Below are positions 13,625-26,441 of a stretch of 64,000 nucleotides of DNA, piece by piece. The DNA comes from Trochalopteron elliotii. Taxonomy: Eukaryota; Chordata; Aves; Passeriformes; Leiothrichidae. The stretch's first letter is position 1, and every line of letters starts with the position of its first letter. Position numbers and translations under genes: made by a program. Under the pieces are notes generated by a model, which had not been told where the DNA came from, made no database searches, and saw nothing but the letters and a program-made list of their open reading frames with translations. The stretch is taken from NCBI GenBank assembly GCA_024734555.1, contig JANPWX010000010.1:2979140-3043139 (forward strand). The letters run 5' to 3'.

Positions 13625-15112
13625 TGTGGTGGGTTGAGCACTGACCAAATGCCAGGGCACCCACTATAATTACTTACTCAGTTTCTATTGCGAGGTAAGA
13701 ATTAACAGGAGAGCAAAACAGGCTCAAACTTTAAAGGGTATAAAGAAAAACTTCATTTAAACAGAACTGAAAGAAAGGAAAAAAATAATAAGAATCAGAA
13801 TAAAGCCTTCAGAACACTTCTCGCCCCCAACTCCTCTTTCCTTTCCCACTGACAATGTACAGAGACAAAACCTGTGACTTAGGTCAATTTACCACCTCTA
13901 AAATACTCTTTCATCAGTTCACTCAGGGAGAGGAGTCTCTCTTGCTGTGTTATGGATACTTGTCCACAAGAAACAGTTCTCTCGTGGCTTCAATTTCCAC
14001 AAATAGCAGCTGCCCAGAAATCTGCATTCATGAAGTCTCCCCCATCTCATGCAGCCTTCCAAAAGCTGCATTCATGGGCCATGTCAAATTTATGGGGTAC
14101 TATTTTAAGATGAACTGTTCAAAGCAAAGGTTCTCTTCATCTATCTCTGAGATGATCTTCATCTCTGGGAACAGAGTCTTTTTCTTCTTTCACTGGGGGC
14201 GAGGGGTCTTCATCACTCTCATCTCTCTGTTCAAACTTCTCATGAGATTACAGCTACTTGCTTCAGCACAAATGCCATTGCTATATCTACAATTTGAACG
14301 CTGCATCTCCCTATACTTTTTTCATGGATTAAAGGGACATTCTAGTGTATCACAGTCTTATCACCATAGCCTTACAAAAGAATTTCAGCTTAAGACTAAG
14401 GCATCTCCTCATTCTCCTCCCATCTGGGACTTGACTCCTTCTTTACTGACCTTGGCATCTTCATGTTGTTTCTCTATATGTCTTCACTCTGTCCTTTTCT
14501 CTCACTGGAGAGAGGATCAATATTTTGCAAGTTTCATCTGTGCAGTAAAAGAGTTAGTATCTCACCCAGGGCCTGTGGCTGGTCATGATGGTTTCTGGCT
14601 GGGTGGTGGCCAAAGAAGTCACGGTGATAGATTCAGGCCACACTGGGGCTGTGCCAGGACCACAGAAGGCCTGGCCAGATTGGCTGCCAGCCCTCTGGCA
14701 ACAACAGCTGGTCTCAGGCCCATACCATGTTTAATTCCAGCCACAGGCTGGCCTGACTGCGCTGCGGGGGAAATTGGCTCAGCCAGAATGGGACCTGGCA
14801 GGCTCCCCAGGAAGGGGCACGGCCCCTTGGCAGGGCCTGCCCAGCCACAAAGAGAGTGCCAGGCCAGCCTGTTATCTGTTCCTGGCCGAAAGAAAAAGAG
14901 ACTTTTCCCGGGCTTGTTAGTCTTAAAATGTGAATCTCACAGGGGTGTATTCAGCTCTTTAATTGGTTTAATGGGTTGTCAATATTCAAACTAGCCACTG
15001 ATTGGTTTTGTCAGGCACAGAGGAAACTGCTAGCAGCTTGTCTTAGAAAAATCATTTCCGTGGGTGGCTTCTTCCCTCCTCACCAAATGTCAATCAATGC
15101 AAAACCAGTACA
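13625..15112 (-). mobile_element. Long LTR (about 1.49 kb), minus orientation
   Basis: Starts TGTGGTGGGTTGAGC and a plausible end is CCAGTACA. Its reverse complement matches the plus-oriented LTR at 32099-33588 over most of its length (for example GGGAGAGGAGTCTCTCT at 13927 against AGAGAGACTCCTCTCCC at 33301), and its right part matches 59.9-61.2 kb. The length agrees closely with the 32-kb copy. A 379-codon open frame inside it is in the antisense direction of the LTR and is not a gene. No clear target duplication was found. Confidence 0.7.
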
Positions 15113-16048
15113 CCTCATCTGAGATGACACTTATTCTTGTGAGGTCTTGCATCTTGTGCTGCAAAGTGATGTATTCAACAGGAGGGTCTACTACAAACCC
15201 ATCTATAGGCTGTTCAGGCCTCTGTGTTTGTAATTTTTCTGGGCCCAGTTCTGACTGCTTATATTCCAGGCAAGAGTTTTTATCACTCAAATATTGTGCA
15301 AAGAGTAGATAGTCTTGTCACTATTTTGGCAAACACACATCTGTACTTAAATCCACAAGGTACAGCTTGAAATTATTCCTGAATTATATTTTAGTCTCAT
15401 AAATACCTATTTTAACCTGTGGATGATTGAATAAAACCCAGAGAAGTGGCAGAATTTCTTGTAAACTTTCTAGTCGTTTTGCCTAGAAGGGGAGATAGGA
15501 AGCCCTCACTACAATGTGTGGTGTTACAGATCTGATGCTTTGACTCTTTTACTTTGGGAAGGATACAAGTGTCCTGTACCATAACTTCTGTAGCTGCCAT
15601 AGAATGCGTTCCTGCTGTTGCTATGGAAGTCTCTCGGTGAACCTGAACACAAACTGTTGGCAGAAAAGCTAACATGATGCATCTGCCATCCATTGCACAT
15701 GAAGAAAAAACGTTATCCTTCCAGTAAATCTTATATTATACCTAGTCTTGGGGGTTTTTTTGATTGGTCTGTTTGGGGTTTGGTTTGGTTTGGTAAATGG
15801 GGTTATGGTTTTTTTTTTTAAATTTTGGTTTTCAATTTTTTAAATTTCTTTTTAAATTATTATTTCAAATGTGGAGATTGTTTCTCTGGATTGCAGCCCC
15901 CCTCAGTTCAAATTCAGCAGGAATATATTTCCATTTCATGACATCTTGATAAAAACCAAGAGAAATTATTTTTATCATTACTGTTGCAGGGGGTATAGCA
16001 CTGACAATAGTTTTTGGGAATGGCCCATTTCTTTTGGAAAGGCATGGC
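15113..16048. other. Intronic sequence, nothing recognised
   Basis: Includes a G/T-rich low-complexity stretch near 15746-15850. No repeat family was recognised. Confidence 0.4.
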
Positions 16049-16160
16049 AATCATAGAATCATTAATGTTGAACAAGACCTCTAAGATCATCAAGACCAAC
16101 CATTCCCCAGGCCAAGGCCACCATTGACTCATGTCCCCAAGTGTCACATCCATACATCTA
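16049..16160 (-). mobile_element. Short CR1 LINE fragment
   Basis: AATCATAGAATCATTAATG, then CTCTAAGATCATCAAGACCAA and ACTCATGTCCCCAAGTG, matches the CR1 subfamily also seen at 39.2 kb. Confidence 0.75.
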
Positions 16161-18510
16161 CAGTAAGTGGCCCTTGAGTTTGAAAAAGAGCTCCTGTGGA
16201 AATGGTGTCCATCCTATCTTTTTTGCACACTCATTTCCTGTTTTATATGCAAATGGGCAACTGATTTGTCAGATAGGTCCAGACTTAAAAGCAAATTATA
16301 TACAGCTCATTCTAGAGCTGCAAAAAGCTCAAAACGCTATTGCCTGGAGGCTCCTTTTTGTACTCCTCCAGGCCTGAATCAGACTTAAGCTGCTCTTAGC
16401 TGAAAGAGTAGTCCCAGCCTGTGCTTTGGGCTCAGTTCTGTAAAGAAGAGGGGAGAAGGAAGTCCAGTTCTGTTGCATGGAGCCACTGCCTGTCCTTTCT
16501 GCGGCTCAGGGTGGGACATGTATCCGCCACATCTCTTTGGTAACACAAGCAAATCACCTTGTTATACGCTATCCTACCCAAATAAGAGAGGCAGAATTCA
16601 GCTCTGCAACATGGGTGTATCTAGAATGGGAAAGGTAGCAAAACCTTAGATCTCTTGCACTGAAAACACCACCTACTCCTTTGCAAAGTGTCCTATAATT
16701 TGAGTACTGATCTGCATATTCAGATATCACTTGTCCTGGGCAATTAATTCACATAAAAATGGGATTATATGTCTGTTTGACCCAGTGAACTGTCTTGAGT
16801 ATCTGTCTTTGTGAATATTTGGACATCTTGGAATTTGGGTAAATTCCTAGAACTTGTCATTTAACTATGAGATAAACAGAATCTCATCAAATAAGTAATA
16901 CAAAGTATTAATTTATTTTTCTGAATGAAGGCAGAAAGACTAAACTGAGAGAAGGGAAGGCAAAACAGACCATCCCTAATATATCTGCAGTGGAAATTGC
17001 CTGAGTACAGTTCACAAGTCTCCTGCCACAGATTCTTGTGTTTGTCATATTAGATCATTCTGAAAATAACTGGTTAATGGTGTAGGGGTTGGTTGAAAGA
17101 CAAAGCTGTAAAAAATTAAAATCCTTTGTGGAGTTTGCATTCAAAAGGTCTGAAACAGCTGTTGAAATCTAAGAAGAAAGTTGATGTTTTTGCTGCTGCC
17201 TTCATGTGTGGCCCTTACCTCTCTACTTCACTGTCTGCAACTGTGTATTCTGAAAAACAGCTTCTCCTTAAGGTGATTTGAGGATTTTGTGGAAGAGACA
17301 GAAGCCCTACAGATGCATTTAGGGGCAGCCTGGGAGGAGGTAATATGGGAGAGGAAATTCAAGAGCAGTACTGCACTCACTGCCCTCCCATGGGGACAGT
17401 TATTTTTCACAGAGGGACTTGTTGCAATCTACTTTATTCTATTTATAAAGGGGAGCAAAACAAGAAAAGTAATGTGGAAAAGGATCTATGCTAGGGACTA
17501 CTCATAACTGCTGTTTCAAGATTTTCCTGTGCCAGACAAAACCCAAAATGTATTATTAGGCCTTGAGCAGAAGGAGTTTCATTTAAATGGAGTTTATGAA
17601 GGTGTTTCATACTGACAGTGGTTGAATCTTAGTTGTATATTCAGCAGATCAATAAAAGATGGTGTTTACTATTTTTTTTAATTTGGAAGGAAAATGAACC
17701 AGCTGTTTATGTTAATGTACAGCATACTATTTGCATATAGGGTGGTGATTATATTTGGATAAGTGTTGAGCTGATGAAGGAAAATTCTCGTAACGCACCT
17801 GAGATGACGTAAAGTGGATTTTCCAAGTGGATTTATAGAGCTTGAGACAGTGAAAGTAGCTTGTGGAACTGTGTTAAACAGTAAAGTCAGACTTGTAAAT
17901 TAGGCTAGATTGGTTCATATTCCTTAAGAAAAAGAGATTGGCATTTGTCCAAAAAGTTTTGGAACGACTGGCACAGAAAAGCAAAAGATCTGGCAAGAAT
18001 AACCCTCTGCAAATAGTGAAATTGGTGTGGTTTCTCTCCTTTGTGCAGCTGTCAGGGAAGTCCAGTGTTGGATTCTTTGCTCATAGAGGATTCAGCCATT
18101 ATTACTCACTTTTGAAGAGTTTACGTGATGACCCAGTACAGACCATAAATACATAAATATATGGTTAATAGTGGTATTTCATAAAATGCAGCTTGGTCAT
18201 ATAAAATGGTTTTAACAGTAGGAATTAGCATAATGTGATGGTTTCTTGGGTGACTGGCTTGCCAAACCATAGACCTGTGTAAGTGTTCCTACACGACCTC
18301 ACTGTTTTTCAGTACAGCTGTCCCCTGGGATGTCTTCTGTGGTTCATATGGCACTAAGCTCATTTGGTGTTTTAACACTTTGGGATACAAGTTGTTGGCC
18401 AAACGGAGCCTGGTGTTGTGATAAAACAATTGCTTCAGCCTTTGCTTAAACATCTGTATTGCTCATGAGCATGCCTGATGGGTGTGATCTATTCTTCCCT
18501 TCTTTTATAG
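16161..18510. other. Intronic sequence upstream of the terminal exon
   Basis: No repeat recognised. Open stretches around 17289 and 17938 lack good splice signals and are not called exons. The final 20 bases hold the acceptor for the terminal exon. Confidence 0.4.
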
Positions 18511-19213
18511 TGATCGACACCATACATCCAGTGCAATTCCTGTTCCAAAGAGACAGAGCTCTAGCTTCGGCAGATTGGATATTGGCTTTTCCAGTGGGCT
18601 TCCTTCTCCAGATAAAGGACTCCGAAAACGAGCCAGCACAGGAAACGAGAGACTACAGTACAAAACTCCTCCTCCTAGTTACAACTCTGCTTTAACTCAA
18701 CCTGTTGCCATCACAGCCTGTGTTGGAGAGCTGGATGAAAAACCTGGACCCATATGTTCTTCCTTGGACACCTCTATGGACTCCTCCAAAAGAAATACCA
18801 AGAAAGGCCAGGACTTGTGCAGTAGTTTAAATGGAGAAAATGGAAGCCTAAACAAAACCCAAGATGGGCAGGAATCTTTCATAGAATGTTCTAGTGCAAT
18901 AAATGGGGCGTTTCTGCCTAGCAAGTGCTCTGGCACCGTGAGCAATGAGCAGCCCTGTGAGTTTCAGCCTGCACTCAACCCTGTGCTTTGCTGCACGGTG
19001 GAGCAGGCAGAGGAGATCATGGGTATGGAAGCAACGGGGTTCAGCACAGGAGATCAGCTGGAAGACTTTAACTCCATCCCAGTGGAACATGCTGTAGCGG
19101 TTGAGTGTGATGAACAAGTCCTAGGAGAGTTTGAGGAGTTCTCTCGAAGGATCTGTGCACTGAATGAGAACATGTCCAGCTTCCGCAGACCTCGTAAAAG
19201 TTCGGACAAGTGA
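18511..19213 (+). CDS. Terminal coding exon, disordered Ser-rich C-terminal tail with a PPxY motif; gene unidentified
   Basis: This is the longest non-repeat coding stretch in the window. An acceptor (CTTCCCTTCTTTTATAG) precedes 18511. One base completes a split codon, then 233 codons run open to TGA at 19211-19213. Composition is coding-like, with varied polar residues and no repeat sequence. Visible features, counted from the first full codon: basic Ser sites (PKRQSSSF near 12-19, LRKRAST near 37-43) of the kind basophilic kinases and 14-3-3 proteins use; a PPPSY motif at 53-57 (18668-18682), the PPxY class that binds WW domains such as those of NEDD4-type ligases; a central Ser/Asn/Gly-rich region with several Cys; and an acidic-amphipathic segment ([18 protein letters not shown]) before a basic end ([10 protein letters not shown]). 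No enzymatic domain or membrane segment is seen. The ATG in the reading frame at 18575 is internal, not a start. Function unknown; the PPxY role is inference. Confidence 0.85.
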
Positions 19214-22190
19214 GCTCGGACAGGGACTTGATAGCAGACATTGAGGTGAAATCAGTGATCTGGAATAGAAATAAAATTGCACTTACTCTTTATATTAATT
19301 ATGAAAATAAAAAAGCTAAAGCTGTTCCTATGGTGTTAGACAAATGGACTTCAGCACAATAACACAGGATCACACTGTATTCACAGCCCAGGTAAATTTT
19401 CATTCTGCTTTAAGTCCTTTTATGTCTGGTATTTATAATCTGTTTGAGGTTTTGTGGTTTTTTGTTTTTCTTGGGCATTGAAATCCATTTATAAAGGCTT
19501 TCTTGAAAACAATTTCTAGTGCTGATCAGCCCCTTCTATGAAGTTTGTTAAGTTCTTAATTATTGTTTAGAGTTAAATTTATTTTAATCTTTTCAGAAGA
19601 AAAAATCCTTTAATTTAAAATACTTTTATGATAAGATGTCTTTACATTCTCCCATATACTCCTGTGTTTGCTTGAGCAATGTAGTCAGTACTAGAGAAAT
19701 ACCATGAATTTGTTACAATTGGACAACTTTATTTTGGCCATGCTCTGTAGCATTTGAAGTTCTAGTTTGCACTGAGGAGTCTTTAGCTGGCGGTGTAAAC
19801 TTGCCAGAGAATGAGCACCTGTGTGATTTTTTCAGTTTCCTTGTACCTGGTTAATTAGAAATGACATTTGGGATTTTTTCTACTCCTCTTATCCTCCATA
19901 CTTGCTCTTCCTACCAGTGGAAGCCTTGAGGAGTAAATCACCTCTAATGTTCTGTGTAATAATCTCAGCCTGACCATTCTCCACTTAGGCTGGGCACAGA
20001 TCTCATTAGCAGAGACTTAATGAACTCAGTACCAACGTGGGGTTCAGCTACTACCCTCCAAGGTGTGCAGTGGGGACAGCATGCCCTGAAACACTTCAGA
20101 TACCTTCCAAAAAACCCAGACTGGGAATGAAGCAACTTGGAATTAGGTGAATGTGTGGAATTGCTTCACCATCCGTAAAAAGGAGGCACTTAACATTATT
20201 CATCTGATTTTTTTTTTTAACATCTATACTTTGAGGGAATAAACTTCCAGTGTTTTGCTGGAGGTGCAGTTTGCTGTTGGGTAGGTTACCACTGCCACAT
20301 GTGTTCAGCTGCACTAATGGAAAAGCAATTTGGAGCCTGCTTTGTGATTCCTGGTATGTGCTTCAGTTTGGATTTCATTGCTCTTGCTTTCTGTATTGTA
20401 TACACAAGAATCTGGGCTCAGTTGTGAGCTCTGAAATATAAAAGTATATAGCAGAATAAAAATACTTCATCATGCCTGGCTTTTTTTTTCTCTCCCTGGT
20501 TTATGTTTTCTTTTGAACCCACAACCTAGTTTTTTCCTAACTTCACCATAAGGCTAGTTAAAATTAACTTTTTAAAAATATGGATATGTATAATCTCAGC
20601 TTTCTGTTGTCAAAACAAGATGTGTTTGTGAGAACCAGTATACATAATAGCACTGTTCCAGAATATGCATTTTTCCAGGTAACGCCTTAATGATTGTATT
20701 AAAACTATATTCACATTTCTTTGGTTAGCTTTTAATGGTTGTGTCTGCAGTTAGGTGGTTGGATCGAGCCTCTCTGCAGCAATTCATTGGCTTTGGTCTG
20801 TCCCAGGATGATGTGCTAGATGGGAGCACTCAGAGACCTTGATTTTGAGACACTGAACATGATTTCAGGTGCAAAGTTTGAGACATCCATGAGTATCTTC
20901 TTCCCCAAATTAGCTCCTCTGTTCCAGCTTCATGAAAACTTACCCAAAGGAAGTGCTGCAGCAGCTCAAAACACTGCCATCATCTTTAGGAAGGAATAGG
21001 TAGGAAGCTCTTGCTGTGCTTTGGCCTAGAGAGGGAGAAATAAATACCTGAAAGAACAGCACTTCATAGTGAGTGAGATATTCTGTCCTGGGCCCTTTAC
21101 CATCTTCTGATACCAGTATAATTTCAGGTGAAATTCAGTAACTTCAGTCAGTTTTGCACCCTGTGGAATGGGATCTGGCATGCTCGAGGCAGCACAGGCC
21201 TGGTTTGTACACACACTTGTGTTCCTATATAACAGAAAAATGTTAGCTTGAGTGTGATGGTGACTTTTTGAAGCAACCCAAAGAGTAGTTGTGAAGTCAC
21301 TGTGTTTCATAGGTGAACATGGAGCGTCTCATCACAACTGAGCAACAGGTGAAATTAGGTTGTACAGCATCAATGTGAAATTAGGTTTGTACAGCATCAG
21401 TGGGACTTTTTTTCATTAGTTGTTTATTTCTCAGGTTGCACAAACCAAATGAAGTCTAGTTCTCCTCCCCAATGTTGTGTTGCTGTTCCTGCTTACCCCC
21501 TGTAATTGTTAATGTGACAAACAATACAGTTGATTTTTGCATCTGTTGCACAAAGCTGCTCAGATGGGCTTTCTGTGGATGTATCTTTAGTTAGCCTTAA
21601 ATTATCCCTGTGTTTCTCTTCCATTTCTACCACTTTCCATATAGCAGGTGGTCTGAGGTGGGACAGCATCATAGGGCTGATGAAGCATTGACTACCTCCT
21701 TGTGGCTGAGGAAGGGAGTTGTACAGACTGCATCCGTGTCATAGCTTTCTCCTTTTGGTGTTGTTTTTTTCACTCCCTGTAAATTACTTTGGAAGTAGTG
21801 TAGTGGAAGAGAAACAAACAGGAAGTTTGAGGGTGAGATAATGGATCATAGTGTGCTTTCAATTTTCAAGAGCCTTTCAATTCCTGCACAGCTGTAGCAC
21901 TTAAAAGTCTGCAAGTGTCTTCAAATGGAGAAAGCATTTCACTGCAATCTCAATCTAATCTCTCATTAGAAATCCTTAAGATTTTTGAGCATATTAGTTT
22001 TGGAAGATCAGATCCCACTATATTTTTATAGCAAGCACAACAGCATTGGTTTATCCTTGCTTGACCAGGTATTTAAAATAAGCGAGACCAGAATATCCCA
22101 TAGCAAATGACACATTAAAGCTATGTTGGCAATTGCAGGAAAGCTCATCTGTCTTTATCAAATAAAACTGATTTGTATCTCTCAACTTGT
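19214..22190 (+). other. Probable 3' UTR with several candidate poly(A) sites
   Basis: AT-rich non-coding sequence follows the stop codon without recognisable repeats until about 22.9 kb. AATAAA hexamers occur at 19270, 19306, 20238, 20455 and 22161. Those at 20238, 20455 and 22161 are followed within about 40 bases by GT- or T-rich tracts, as expected of cleavage sites. Which site is used cannot be decided from sequence, so the end is a maximal guess. A 26-bp imperfect direct duplication sits at 21349-21401. Confidence 0.4.
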
Positions 22191-22878
22191 GTGTCTTCTT
22201 CAATGGCTTCTTTGTGCTTGTTTTCTTTATGAGCCTGGTTTAAACCCCAGTGGCCTTCCCAGTCCCAAAACTCCTTGGCTTATTGTTCATCAAATCAATA
22301 TTGCTTCAAATGTGAATGTTTGGTCAAGAAGATTTGCCTGAAGAACTACCTTGATGGCTCCAAATGCTGTTTCAGAGGAACTGATAATGCAGTTCTTTTT
22401 CATGCTTCTCCCCAAAAGATGGCATGTGGCTAGAAAAATAGCTCCAGCCTGTGTCAGGGCTGGGATTAAGTTGGATTTGTAGACATTTATGCATAGTGGA
22501 AATACTGTGTTCCTTCATCAGGGAAGCATTGCTACTTGTCTAGCACCTTCTGTGATCCCAGCTAATAATCAACATATATCTGCCCAAAATGGTGATATGC
22601 ACCTTGAACAGGAGTCTGCTGGACAAGTCTTGGCAGAAGTCCGTCCATGACTCATGAGTCTCTGGTGGGAAGCACTGAAATGTGAAGTGCTTCTGCCAGG
22701 CATGAGGATGTGAGATTGCACCTTGTGGACAGGGCAGGCAGAAGAGCTCCTGTTCTTGGGGAAATGTTTCCCTTTTCACGCTTCATACAGAAGGTGGCAA
22801 GATGGTGATATCACGATAGATGGTTGGGCTACCTGTCCCTACCCAAATCTGAATCTCAGCACTGTCTCTTGGTGACAT

Positions 22879-23194
22879 GTCACAGTGATGTGTCCAAGGC
22901 AGGGAAGCGACAAACACATGTGAAAATCATGCAGCAACAGCCGGCTTTATTAGGACCTCTTTCCCTTATATAGATTAGAAGGCACATGCAGTCAATCCTC
23001 ATTGCCTGAGCCAGTCACCACCTGGCCAACCAGCCAATAGCAGCCTGAACCCCCAATGGCCTAGGCTTGCTCTCCAATGAGCCTTACTGGTCAGGTTACA
23101 TATTCAAGGTAATTATATAATCAACCATACTTCAGTTATAAAGTTAGAATTATTTATAACTGTGAAGCCTACAGGCCAGCTGTAGGCTACCACA
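22879..23194 (-). mobile_element. Solo LTR, minus orientation, about 316 bp
   Basis: Begins TGTCACAGTG and ends GGCTACCACA. In minus orientation a CTATATAAGG TATA box lies at 22964-22973 and an AATAAA at 22946-22951. Several ATTGG/CCAAT boxes sit upstream (AGCCAATAGC near 23032). No exact target duplication was seen. A promoter here would point back toward the gene's 3' UTR on the opposite strand. Confidence 0.65.
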
Positions 23195-24174
23195 GTGGCT
23201 TTTCTACTTTTGAGTCTCTTTGGACTTCTCCCTTCAGGAAGGCACTATCTAGCTTGCCAGTTGACTGCTGCCAATACTGCCAATTTGCTAAGTGCTAATA
23301 GATGCTGAGTGCATCTATTTTCGTCTTGAGATTGGCATATGCTACAAGAAAGGCATTTTTTGGGGAAGAAAATCTCCTTTTCCTTACAGGATGTCTCCAA
23401 AGGAGGACATGCACAGACTTCCTTGTCCTTCCTTGGTGGAGCTCTGCTGCAGAAATCTGTCTCTTTTCAGCCCTTGCTTTTCTGGTTTTTCTTTCAGGAG
23501 TCTGGTTTCAATTGTTGGAAATTCTTGAAATTCTGAAATTCTTGACAGAGTTTGGGGGTTGTCTTCTGTAGTTTCATCTGACCTGGCTAGTTCTGCTAGA
23601 CCAGAATATGGGTCGTGGATTTGGACATAATTTTCCTGTATTAATCTTCTCTCTGCAAATTTGCAATGATGGTGAAATTGCACTGCAACCCAGTACATCC
23701 TCAATGGTTTAATATATGGTTTAATGGTTTTGGATATATGAGTCCACAGCAGAAAGAGGTCCCTTCTGTGAGTTCAGTTGTGCCCTTTGCAAGAGTAAGA
23801 GAAAACAATTCCTTTAGGTGAGATGCGGCATCTGCGGGAGGTTTTGATAACATCTCAGCCTTGGGGTAGTCTCACAAGACTTTCTCCTTTCTTTCACAGA
23901 TGTTAAAACTAATGCTGAAAAGAGTGTCAATAAGCCAAGTTCATCATTGTCTAAATTGCTTTGTAGGAAGTTCTCCTGTGTCTGTCTTGATGCCTTGTCT
24001 GGAAGATGCTGAGGGTTCCTGTTCGTGAGCCATTGTACTTCTGGCCACAGCTTGAAACCTGACCCAGACACATCTGAAATCAAATATGCCTAATGTTAAA
24101 ACATGTCTGGGCCTGGATAAGTCGGAGCTTCTGCCATGGGAATTGCTGGTTGTACTCTGCTCCAAAGGCACACT
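23195..24174. other. Intergenic sequence, nothing recognised
   Basis: No repeat, exon or RNA gene was supported here. Confidence 0.35.
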
Positions 24175-24415
24175 GGAATCTGAATGGTTTAGATTGGAAG
24201 GGACTTCAAAGACCATCCAGTTCCCCGCCCCCAGCCATGGGCAGGGACACCTTCCAGTAGACCAGGTTTCTTCAAGCCCTGTCCAGTCTGGCCTTGAACA
24301 CTTCCAGGCAAGAGGCACCCACAACTTCTCTGGGTAGAAGTCCTCAGTCCTTGGCAGAAGGCAGAGATGTTCGCTACTGTCTTGCAACACCTGCACAGCA
24401 TCAGATTCCTGTCCC
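24175..24415 (-). mobile_element. CR1 LINE fragment, 3' end
   Basis: GAATCTGAATGGTTTAGATTGG, then CCATGGGCAGGGACACC, TAGACCAGGTTTCTTC and CCTTGAACACTTCCAGG. The open frames on both strands here are CR1 shadows. Confidence 0.8.
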
Positions 24416-25161
24416 TTCACCTCAAAACCAAAATGCTGGTGACAACACTGTTTTTTCTTTTCACTGTTCACTACAGATTAGGTTCTAGTGGTGAGTGTTA
24501 AAGCTGAGCTTAGCAGAGGAGCTTTGAGTTCCTCCTAGTGACCTGGCCGTGATTGCCATGAGATAGGCAATGTGTCAGAGGAGTGTGTGTGGTGAGATGG
24601 ATGTTCCAGCCACTGTGATGGAATTAGAAAGCACCTTTCTGGAGGCAAATAAAGGTAAAGCCACACTCACTGGCTGTAAGGGCAGTTGGGGCACTGCACA
24701 AATGCTCTTCTCCTGGTGATCCAGGAACAGGACTGTGCTGGCTCCGTGATAATTGGTTGAAGAGCAGGAACACTGCTCTTCCTTGCAGATGGGCTGTTGC
24801 CCCTCCAGTGCAGGTTGTGTTGCGTGCTCAGGCAGGACACCTTCTGTTCCTGTGCAGGAGAAGGACAAAAGCAATTGTGTCATGGTTTTCTGCAGTCTGG
24901 GAACACCTTTAAATCCATTTTGGGAGGCTGAAAGTTACCTGGAATTCTCTAAAAACATTCCCCATTTTCTGTTTCTCTGTTACATATGTACCCACAAAAA
25001 TATTACTTGTTTTGGAAAGATACTGATAACTTCACATATTTTTCACATGGCCTTGAAAGGCAAGTGCCCTATGGATTCTGTATGGCTTCTCCACCTGTTG
25101 ATGTCTGTCACATATCCCTCTGTCTTGTATGGGTGTTGGTCTCTTCTGTCAGGGAATAAGT
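24416..25161. other. Intergenic sequence, nothing recognised
   Basis: No supported feature in this stretch. Confidence 0.35.
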
Positions 25162-25437
25162 GACAGGACAAGAGAAAATAGGCTCAAGATGTGCCACAGG
25201 AGATTTAAATTGGATATCAAGTAAACTTTTCTCCCAAAAGTTGTTGTCCAGCCCTGTCACAGGCTGCCCAGTGCCATGGTGGAGTCACCATTTCTGGAGC
25301 AGTTAGCAGATGTGTAGATGTGGCACTTGGGGACATGGGTTAGTAGTGGCATTGGTAGAACTGGGGGAACAGTTGGACTTGATGATCATGGAGAGCTTTT
25401 CCAACCTTAATGATTCTGTGATTCTATGTCTGTTCAG
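25162..25437 (+). mobile_element. CR1 LINE fragment, plus orientation
   Basis: ACAGGCTGCCCAGTGCCATGG, GGACTTGATGATCATGGAGAG and the tail AATGATTCTGTGATTCTATG give the CR1 sense 3' end. Confidence 0.85.
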
Positions 25438-26261
25438 ACAATTGACTTGGGCATCTAAAAACTCTTGAAACTGCAGCATCTTCTTATTTAATTCCCTGGT
25501 GAGTTTAAGCACATTCAACCATGTTCCTGCTGCACATTTTTACTATCTACCTGATTTCATTTTAACATCTCACCTTTGTATTTCATAGTCCTCATCTACC
25601 AGATAGACTCCTCCTTTCACAGAGCACCTTTTTTGGACTTTGAATACTGATACAAGACAAGTGCAGGTCCACAACCTGTGGCAGCACTCTTCACCCTTGC
25701 CTCGAAGTGTGCCTTTAATAACCTTTTCCCTTGAGCTAGCAGGAAATGTTCTCATGCTAGATAAAGTGGAGGGCCCTGGCTGGCTTGGCTCAGTGTTTAT
25801 ATTGTGATAACTTTGTCAGTAACATGTAGTGTGAAAACAAAAAGCAGATTGGCTACCCTATTGTCCATGGAGGAGCTAAATTGCTAAATTTGGGTAGGAT
25901 TTGTCCTGGGTGAGAATTCCAAGGTGCTGTTGGCTTTGCTGGGAACTTAAAGGGCCAAAGAGGGAAGCTTTAATCCTCCCTGATGTTAGCCAGATATCAG
26001 GCGCTGCAGTGTGTGGGTTCGCTCTGTGCAGCAGAGCTTCCAGCCTTAATGAAAAGTGTTGCTGCCTTGAACAGAGTTTGTCAAGCTGGGGAGCAGTGGA
26101 GTAGAGGAACATTTTTCATGCACTTTGGCTAAGCATCTTGAAACCTGTGCCTCAGCTGTGATTTTCAGCATAAGAAAAATAAGAAAACATACACCATTGA
26201 TCCATCTCTACCTGCTGAAACAAATGAGTCCCAAAAATTTTCATCATTTTCATTACAAGCC

Positions 26262-26441
26262 TGTCCAGCCCCAGAAAAGGCTGCCCAGGGAAGTAGTAGA
26301 GTCTCCATCCCAGGAAAGATTTAAAAGCTGTGTGGATATGGCATTTGGGAACAAGTTTAAGTGATGGGTTTTGCAGTGCTGCAAATGGTTGGAGTCGATA
26401 TGTTAGTGATCTTTCCTGACATAAATGATTCTGTGAATTAC
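26262..26441 (+). mobile_element. CR1 LINE fragment, plus orientation, diverged
   Basis: AGGCTGCCCAGGGAAGTAGT, GAGTCTCCATCCC and TAAATGATTCTGTGAATT identify an older CR1 3' end with many substitutions. Confidence 0.75.

Noticed and set aside
13855..14994. 379-codon open reading frame, the longest without N
   Set aside because: It lies wholly inside an LTR, antisense to it, and shows no retroviral or other protein motif.
17938..18156. Open stretch with Lys-rich, coding-like start (VQKVLERLAQKSKRSG)
   Set aside because: No polypyrimidine acceptor upstream and no proper donor; the frame-matched direct join of 5106 to 18511 does not need it.
18575..18577. ATG as the start of the terminal reading frame
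   Set aside because: The frame continues upstream to a good splice acceptor at 18510, so this Met is internal.
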